From: Burkholderiales bacterium
GTDB taxonomy: Bacteria > Pseudomonadota > Gammaproteobacteria > Burkholderiales > Burkholderiaceae_C
NCBI GenBank assembly: GCA_947462175.1
Contig: CANHOE010000051.1
Span: 1 to 11,443, forward strand
Length of the DNA: 11,443 bases
Direction: 5' to 3'
Shown: positions 6,790-11,443 of the stretch, piece by piece
How positions within the stretch are numbered: position 1 is the stretch's first letter
Layout: each line of letters opens with the position of its first letter
The notes under the pieces: model-generated
Databases searched by the model: none
The model's input: the letters and a program-made list of their open reading frames with translations, nothing else
Told to the model about the DNA's origin: nothing
Translations under genes and position numbers: made by a program

Positions 6790-7758
6790 TCAGGCCAGCC
6801 CGACCATCCGTTCACTCAGATCCCAAAGTCGGCTTGCGCGAGCTTCGTTGTTGGCCTTGGCCGACAGCGCTTGCGAAAACGCCTGCCGTCCGGCTTTTTG
6901 GCGATTGCCCCAGCTCCAGTGGACACCAGACTGTGAGAACGCGCCATCAGCAACGACGTCAGCCACCCGCTCACCCGCGAGTTCCTGTGTCACATACCCC
7001 TTGGTGATGTTCTTCTGGAACCAGGGGAAGATGCGCTGAAAGGCACGTGGCGTATGACGGAACAACGCCGTATCGGCCACACATCCCGGGTACAGCGTGC
7101 TGAACACAATGCCGGTGTCCGCGTGGTAGCGGCGATGTAATTCGCGGCTGATGACCATGTTGCACAGCTTGCTGTCCTTGTAGGCCTTGCCGGCCTTGAA
7201 CGGCTTGCCGTCGATCATCGCCACCGGTGCCCGGAACCCTGCTTCGAGGCCTTGCAGATCGCCGAGATCGGCCGGTGCAGGGATCGGCACTTTGCCACCG
7301 AATTCCTCCGAGTTGGCGGTCACCGTCCCCAGCGTAACGAGGCGCGGAGCCGGGTGGCTCGCCTGCTCCAAATCGGACAGCAGGAGGCGGCTGAGCAGGA
7401 AGTGCCCAAGGTGGTTGGTCGCGACGCTGATCTCATAACCCTCAGGCGACCGTGCCGGCTCCTCGAGTCGCGGCAGGTAGACCGCCGCGTTGTTGACTAA
7501 GGCGTGCAAAGGGTACCCGGTCCTGCGAAATGCCGACACGAAATCGCGGACGCTTTGCTGCGACCCCAGGTCGATGGCCATCACCGCGTACCGGTCCTTG
7601 GGGATGCCCAGCGCTCGTGCAGCCTGTTCCGCCTTGGGCACATCTCGGCAGGCCATCACAACAAACCAATCACGCTTCGCCAGCGCCAGTGCCGCATAGA
7701 GACCGACGCCCGAGGAGGCGCCGGTGATGATCACGGTCGAGTGTGCACTCTGGTTCAT
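6790..7758 (-). CDS. por: Light-dependent protochlorophyllide oxidoreductase (LPOR)
   Basis: This short-chain dehydrogenase reads as LPOR, which uses light and NADPH to reduce ring D of protochlorophyllide to chlorophyllide in one oxygen-tolerant polypeptide. Seen in the sequence: the Rossmann motif TGASSGVG (residues 12-19), NNAAVY (89-94), the block EISVATNHLGHFLLSRLLL, the catalytic YKDSK with Tyr193 and Lys197, Cys199, YPGCVADTALFR with Cys226, then QKNITKGYV, SGVHWSWGN and the C-terminal SERMVGLA. General SDRs lack these LPOR-specific blocks. The ATG at 7758 gives 322 residues, the cyanobacterial length and numbering, and has a GAGG Shine-Dalgarno (7764-7767) five bases upstream; a GTG at 7764 would overlap that site. 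It begins 15 bases after the typA stop, probably in the same transcript. Odd points: position 89 is Asn where I recall Cys in plant and cyanobacterial enzymes, and a phototroph with DPOR does not strictly need it. Activity is inferred, not shown. Confidence 0.93.
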   Translation of the reverse strand: MNQSAHSTVIITGASSGVGLYAALALAKRDWFVVMACRDVPKAEQAARALGIPKDRYAVMAIDLGSQQSVRDFVSAFRRTGYPLHALVNNAAVYLPRLEEPARSPEGYEISVATNHLGHFLLSRLLLSDLEQASHPAPRLVTLGTVTANSEEFGGKVPIPAPADLGDLQGLEAGFRAPVAMIDGKPFKAGKAYKDSKLCNMVISRELHRRYHADTGIVFSTLYPGCVADTALFRHTPRAFQRIFPWFQKNITKGYVTQELAGERVADVVADGAFSQSGVHWSWGNRQKAGRQAFSQALSAKANNEARASRLWDLSERMVGLA

Positions 7759-7773
7759 GATCACCTCAGGCCC

Positions 7774-9603
7774 TCAACCGTTGTCGCGAGACGCCTTCTT
7801 GCGCTCGTGCTCTTTCAGGAAGCGCTTGCGCACCCGGATCGACTTCGGCGTGATCTCGACCAGTTCGTCGTCGTCGATGAAGTCCACACCGTACTCCAGC
7901 GTCAGCTCGATCGGTGGCGTGATCTTGATGGCATCTTCTTTGCCGCTGACACGGAAGTTGGTCAACTGCTTGGTGCGGGTGGCGTTCACCACCAGATCGT
8001 TGTCGCGGCTGTGGATACCGACGATCATGCCCTCGTAGACCGGGTCGTTCGGCTTCACAAACATACGGCCGCGGTCGTCGAGCTTGCCCAGCGCGTAGGT
8101 GAAGATCTCGCCGTCGTCCATCGAGATCAGCACGCCGTTCTTGCGGCCACCGATCTCGCCCTTGTAGGCTTCGTAGCCGTCGAAGATCGACGCGATCAGG
8201 CCCGAACCGCGCGTGAGATTCATGAACTCATTGGCGAAGCCGATCAGTCCGCGCGCCGGGATGCGGTATTCCAACCGCACGCGACCGCGCCCATCGGGTT
8301 CCATGTTGAGCATCTCACCCTTGCGCAGACCCAGGGCCTGCATGACGCCGCCCTGGTGGAGTTCTTCGACGTCGGCGGTCACGAGTTCCATCGGCTCGCT
8401 TTTCACCCCATCGACGTCCTTGAACATCACGCGCGGCTTGGAAACGGCCAGTTCGTAGCCCTCGCGGCGCATGTTTTCCAGCAGGATGGTCAGGTGAAGT
8501 TCGCCGCGGCCGCACACCTCGAAGATGCCGTCTTCGTCAGTCTCCGAAACGCGCAGCGCCACGTTCGACTGAAGCTCTTTCTGCAGCCGGTCCCAAATCT
8601 GGCGGCTGGTGACGTACTTGCCTTCACGGCCGGCCAAGGGGCTGGTGTTGACGCAGAAATTCATCGTCAGCGTCGGTTCGTCGACCTTGAGCATCGGCAG
8701 CGGCGCCGGATTCGACGGATCGGTGATGGTGACACCGATGCCGATCTCGTCGATGCCGTTGATCAGCACGATGTTGCCGGGTCTCGCCTCGGTGACTTGC
8801 ACACGGTCCAGGCCCTGGAACGTGAGCACCTGGTTGATGCGGCCATTGATCGACTTGCCGTCGGGTCCTTCCATCACGGCGACCTGCATGCCTGGCTTGA
8901 TGGTGCCCTGGCTGATGCGACCCACACCGATGCGCCCGACAAAGGTCGAGAAATCCAACGCCGAGATCTGCAGTTGCAGCGGAGCAGCCGCGTCTCCGCT
9001 CTGCGCAGGTACATGCTTCAGGATCGTGTCGAACAACGCCGACATGTCAGGGCCCCATTGCTCACCGGCAGTGCCCTCTGTCAAAGACGACCAGCCGTTG
9101 ATCCCCGAGGCGTACACGACCGGGAAATCGAGCTGTTCGTCGTTGGCACCCAACTTGTCGAACAGATCGAACGCGGCATTGATGACCGCATCAGGCTTGG
9201 CGCCGGGCTTGTCCACCTTGTTGACCACCACGATGGGCTTCAGGCCGAGTGCCAGCGCCTTCTTCGTGACGAAGCGCGTCTGCGGCATCGGGCCTTCCTG
9301 TGCGTCGATCAACAGCACCACGCCATCGACCATCGACAAGGCCCGCTCCACCTCGCCGCCGAAGTCGGCGTGCCCGGGGGTGTCGACGATGTTGATGTGC
9401 GTATCCTGCCAGCTGACCGCGCAGTTCTTGGCCAGGATCGTGATGCCGCGCTCACGCTCGATGGCGTTGCTGTCCATCACGGTGTCGACCACCTTCTCAT
9501 GTTCAGCGAAGGTGCCGCTCTGGCGCAGCAACTGGTCAACCATCGTGGTCTTGCCATGGTCGACGTGGGCGATGATGGCGATGTTGCGGATCTGTTGGGT
9601 CAT
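7774..9603 (-). CDS. typA: TypA/BipA, ribosome-associated translational GTPase
   Basis: This 609-residue GTPase of the EF-G/LepA class binds the 70S ribosome and helps 50S assembly and stress adaptation. G-domain motifs are complete: AHVDHGKT (residues 12-19), RGIT (52-55), DTPGH (74-78) and NKVD (128-131). EF-G-like domains and the BipA-specific C-terminal domain follow (for example NEFMNLTRGSGLIASIFDGY), ending in a lysine/arginine-rich tail. Length matches the family (about 605-615). The start at 9603 overlaps the truB stop (ATGA), indicating translational coupling. The gene order rbfA-truB-typA is usual in Burkholderiales; the LPOR gene following it is not something I recognise as part of that arrangement. 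A very long open frame on the opposite strand is a codon-bias shadow. Confidence 0.98.
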   Translation of the reverse strand: MTQQIRNIAIIAHVDHGKTTMVDQLLRQSGTFAEHEKVVDTVMDSNAIERERGITILAKNCAVSWQDTHINIVDTPGHADFGGEVERALSMVDGVVLLIDAQEGPMPQTRFVTKKALALGLKPIVVVNKVDKPGAKPDAVINAAFDLFDKLGANDEQLDFPVVYASGINGWSSLTEGTAGEQWGPDMSALFDTILKHVPAQSGDAAAPLQLQISALDFSTFVGRIGVGRISQGTIKPGMQVAVMEGPDGKSINGRINQVLTFQGLDRVQVTEARPGNIVLINGIDEIGIGVTITDPSNPAPLPMLKVDEPTLTMNFCVNTSPLAGREGKYVTSRQIWDRLQKELQSNVALRVSETDEDGIFEVCGRGELHLTILLENMRREGYELAVSKPRVMFKDVDGVKSEPMELVTADVEELHQGGVMQALGLRKGEMLNMEPDGRGRVRLEYRIPARGLIGFANEFMNLTRGSGLIASIFDGYEAYKGEIGGRKNGVLISMDDGEIFTYALGKLDDRGRMFVKPNDPVYEGMIVGIHSRDNDLVVNATRTKQLTNFRVSGKEDAIKITPPIELTLEYGVDFIDDDELVEITPKSIRVRKRFLKEHERKKASRDNG

Positions 9604-10589
9604 GTCGTAATCACTTCGTTCGTCTCTCGGATTGGGGCAAGAAGGCCTTGCACCTCCAGCGGGCTCAGGAGCCTGGTTGAAATCAGTTCACCGCCGGTGA
9701 TGTGGCCGCTGCCCAGGAAGGCCCTGGCTTGCGGACCGTAGACGCGCACGCGCGGCGTGTTCGGCAGTGGCAGGCGGCGGCGCACGCCGCTCAAGAATCG
9801 GCCTGCACCTTCGTCATCGAGGCGAACCAGCGGCCAGTCGGCGATCAGGCTGTCAGCGTCCTGCAGCAGCGCATCGCGCTCGGCTTCGGTCATCGCTGCC
9901 AGGGTCTCCAGCGTCTGCGCGCCAGCCAGCGTCAGCGGCCCACTGCCGGTGCGTTGCAGCGCCACCAGATGGGCGCCGCATCCGAGCGCGCGGCCGATGT
10001 CTTCGGCCAGTGTGCGAATGTAGGTGCCTTTGCTGCAGCGCACGTCGATCGTCCAGGCATCGTCAGTACCGTTCGTCAGGTCTTGATGCTGCAGCGCCGT
10101 GATGTCGATGCGATGAATCTTCACCGAGCGCGCTTCACGTTTGATCTCGATGCCGGCACGCGCGTATTCGTAGAGCGGCTTTCCCTCTCGCTTCAGCGCT
10201 GAATGCATCGGCGGCACCTGGGCGATGTCGCCAGTGAAGGTCGCGCAGGCGACTTCGAATTGCGCACGTGTGACATGCACTTCGGCGCGTTGCAGCACTT
10301 CACCTTCGGCATCGCCGGTGGTGGTCGTGATACCTAGCTTGAGCGTCGCGCGGTAGGCCTTGTCAGCATCGAGCCCAATCTGTGAAAACTTCGTCGCCGC
10401 ACCGAAGCACAACGGCAGCAGCCCGGTCGCCAGCGGGTCGAGCGTACCGGTATGGCCGGCCTTCTCAGCGCGGTACAGGCGCTTGGCTTTCATCAGCGCG
10501 TCGTTGCTCGACAGGCCCAGGGGCTTGTCGAGCAGCAGCACGCCGTGGACGGCGCGACGCGGTATGCGCTGACGTACTGCGGAGCTCAA
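9600..10589 (-). CDS. truB: TruB, tRNA pseudouridine-55 synthase
   Basis: This 329-residue enzyme makes the near-universal pseudouridine 55 in the T-loop of tRNAs. The family signature HGVLLLDKPLGLSSN is at about residues 15-29. The catalytic block GHTGTLDPLATGLLP has its nucleophile Asp51, and KAYRATLKLG at 77-86 contains the conserved tyrosine. The middle segment CSKGTYIRTLAEDIGRALG is also characteristic, and a PUA-like C-terminal region (VYGPQARAFLGSG) follows. The start is most likely TTG at 10589: it lies one base after the rbfA stop and has an AAGGA ribosome binding site at 10598-10602, eight bases upstream. No ATG occurs before the signature. The stop overlaps the typA ATG. The rare start codon may lower its translation relative to its neighbours. 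Confidence 0.97.
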   Translation of the reverse strand: MSSAVRQRIPRRAVHGVLLLDKPLGLSSNDALMKAKRLYRAEKAGHTGTLDPLATGLLPLCFGAATKFSQIGLDADKAYRATLKLGITTTTGDAEGEVLQRAEVHVTRAQFEVACATFTGDIAQVPPMHSALKREGKPLYEYARAGIEIKREARSVKIHRIDITALQHQDLTNGTDDAWTIDVRCSKGTYIRTLAEDIGRALGCGAHLVALQRTGSGPLTLAGAQTLETLAAMTEAERDALLQDADSLIADWPLVRLDDEGAGRFLSGVRRRLPLPNTPRVRVYGPQARAFLGSGHITGGELISTRLLSPLEVQGLLAPIRETNEVITT

Positions 10590-10590
10590 C

Positions 10591-10956
10591 TCAATCGTCC
10601 TTCGCGCGCGTTGCGTTCGCCTGGGCGATCAGCAGGCTGAGTTCGGCAGCGCGCTCGGTGGTGCGGTCGAAATGAAAGTGCAAGGTCGGCACGGTGTGGA
10701 TTTGCAGGCGTTTGAAAAGGCCATTGCGAATGAAGCCAGCGGCCTCATTGAGCGCGATCTCGCACTCCTGCGGATCTCCGACCAGCACCGAGAAGAACAC
10801 CTTCGCATGCGCATAGTCGGGCGTCACCTCCACCGCATGCAGCGTCACCATGCCGATGCGTGGATCCTTCAGGTCGCGGATCAGCACAGCCACATCCCGC
10901 TGGATCTGGTCGGCCACGCGGAAGCCGCGGTTGGGAATGGAACGCTTGTGTTTCAT
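10591..10956 (-). CDS. rbfA: RbfA, 30S ribosome-binding factor
   Basis: This 121-residue, single KH-like-domain protein assists late maturation of the 30S subunit and 16S rRNA 5'-end processing, and is linked to cold adaptation. Recognisable segments are the N-terminal NRGFRVADQIQRDVAVLI, KDPRIGMVTLHAVEVTPDYAHAKVFFS split over about residues 30-56, and LFKRLQIHTVPTLHFHFD near the end of the domain. Length is normal. The ATG at 10956 follows a leader of 15 bases after the infB terminator T-run, with only a weak GGCGG-type ribosome binding sequence. One base separates its stop from the truB TTG. Expression therefore depends either on read-through of the terminator or on a promoter within infB. 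Confidence 0.96.
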   Translation of the reverse strand: MKHKRSIPNRGFRVADQIQRDVAVLIRDLKDPRIGMVTLHAVEVTPDYAHAKVFFSVLVGDPQECEIALNEAAGFIRNGLFKRLQIHTVPTLHFHFDRTTERAAELSLLIAQANATRAKDD

Positions 10957-10971
10957 GGGTCAGCCGCCGGG

Positions 10972-11006
10972 AAAAACAAACCCCGCCTGAACCGCAAGGC
11001 GGGGTT
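10972..11006 (-). terminator. Intrinsic terminator after infB
   Basis: On the minus strand a 10-base perfect stem (AACCCCGCCT / AGGCGGGGTT) with an 8-base loop is followed at once by the T-rich TTTGTTTTT. The stem occupies 10979-10988 and 10997-11006 and begins about 20 bases after the infB TAA. This is a textbook rho-independent terminator for infB, yet it lies only 15 bases before the rbfA ATG, so it may act as a partial terminator or attenuator between the two genes. Confidence 0.9.
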
Positions 11007-11026
11007 GTCTTGCCGATCGGAGAGAT

Positions 11027-11443
11027 TTACAGGGTTCGAGCCACTTCCTTGACCTCGAAGAACTCCAGCTGATCGCCTTCAGCGATGTCGTTGTAGTTCT
11101 TCAGCTTGATACCGCACTCGAAACCAGCGGCCACTTCCTTCACGTCATCCTTCAGGCGGCGCACCGATTCGATCTCACCGGTGTAGATCACCACGTTGTC
11201 GCGCAGCAGGCGGAACTTCGCGCCACGACGCACCAGACCGGCGGTAACCATCGAGCCGGCCACGGTGCCGATCTTCGAGGCCACGAACACCGTTCGGATC
11301 TCGGCGGTGCCGATGGTTTCCTCGCGCTGTTCCGGCGCCAACATGCCGGTCATCGCTGCCTTGATCTCGTCGACCGCGTCGTAAATGATGTTGTAGTAGC
11401 GCAGGTCTACGCCGTTGTGCTCGGCCAGCTTGCGCGCCCCGGC
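11027..11443 (-). CDS. infB: InfB, translation initiation factor IF-2 (C-terminal part, 5' truncated by window)
   Basis: The last 138 residues of initiation factor IF-2 are present; the gene continues beyond the window edge. IF-2 is a GTPase that places initiator fMet-tRNA on the 30S subunit. The visible part starts in domain III (AGARKLAEHNGVDLRYYNII) and runs into the C-terminal beta-barrel that binds formyl-methionine. Typical segments are IGTAEIRTVFVASKIGTVAGS, GAKFRLLRDNVVIYTGEI and FECGIKLKNYNDIAEGD, ending in EFFEVKEVARTL. The frame is open from base 11443 and the stop is TAA. It is followed by a strong terminator and then rbfA, in the conserved infB-rbfA order. Confidence 0.98.
   Translation of the reverse strand, partial: AGARKLAEHNGVDLRYYNIIYDAVDEIKAAMTGMLAPEQREETIGTAEIRTVFVASKIGTVAGSMVTAGLVRRGAKFRLLRDNVVIYTGEIESVRRLKDDVKEVAAGFECGIKLKNYNDIAEGDQLEFFEVKEVARTL

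Noticed and set aside
6790..7758. Generic short-chain dehydrogenase of unknown substrate, or a retinol dehydrogenase-like protein
   Set aside because: General SDRs share TGASSG and YxxxK but not the LPOR-specific YKDSKLCN, YPGCVADTALFR and SGVHWSW blocks, all present here in the right order and spacing.
7759..7764. GTG start for LPOR two codons upstream of the ATG
   Set aside because: It would overlap the GAGG ribosome binding site; the ATG gives the exact 322-residue cyanobacterial numbering.
8609..9610. A 333-codon plus-strand open frame opposite the first part of typA
   Set aside because: Its Ser/Pro/Thr-rich product has no recognisable domain and it is fully covered by typA; antisense shadow.
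7504..9741. A 745-codon open frame on the plus strand, antisense to typA and part of the LPOR gene
   Set aside because: It lies opposite two clearly recognised genes, and its translation is rich in His, Arg, Asp and Val without family motifs, as expected for the mirror of a GC-rich coding frame.

Overview
This GC-rich window comes from a bacteriochlorophyll-a-producing anoxygenic phototroph, most likely a betaproteobacterium of the order Burkholderiales. Two things suggest this: the plus-strand gene order bchL-bchM-lhaA-puhA-puhB-puhC-acsF-puhE, and the minus-strand order infB-rbfA-truB-typA, which is typical of Burkholderiales. The genus cannot be fixed from the sequence alone.

Positions 1-6772 (plus strand) are the end of a photosynthesis gene cluster, packed like one long operon with ATGA overlaps or gaps of 1-46 bases. 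It holds the 3' part of bchL (iron protein of the dark, oxygen-sensitive protochlorophyllide reductase), bchM (Mg-protoporphyrin methyltransferase), lhaA (PucC-type light-harvesting assembly protein), puhA (reaction-centre H subunit), puhB and puhC (assembly factors), acsF (oxygen-dependent cyclase) and puhE (membrane assembly protein). Positions 6790-11443 (minus strand) are the 3' end of infB, an intrinsic terminator, and the tightly packed genes rbfA, truB and typA.

The most notable gene is the last on the minus strand (6790-7758). It looks at first like an ordinary short-chain dehydrogenase but reads throughout as a light-dependent protochlorophyllide oxidoreductase (LPOR), the enzyme of cyanobacteria, algae and plants. 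From its best start codon it is 322 residues long, and its Tyr193, Lys197, Cys199 and Cys226 fall at the positions used for cyanobacterial LPOR. It starts 15 bases after typA and faces the photosynthesis operon tail to tail, with 17 bases between the two stop codons.

Together the genes suggest two routes for reducing protochlorophyllide: BchL with BchN/BchB (outside the window), which works in the dark but is damaged by oxygen, and LPOR, which needs light but tolerates oxygen. With the O2-dependent cyclase AcsF, this would let bacteriochlorophyll synthesis run under full aeration in light. Placing LPOR behind translation and ribosome-assembly genes, not inside the photosynthesis operon, hints at separate, more constitutive expression (inference).

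There is no gene-free stretch longer than about 70 bases. No tRNA, rRNA, CRISPR array, transposase or phage-like sequence was seen.
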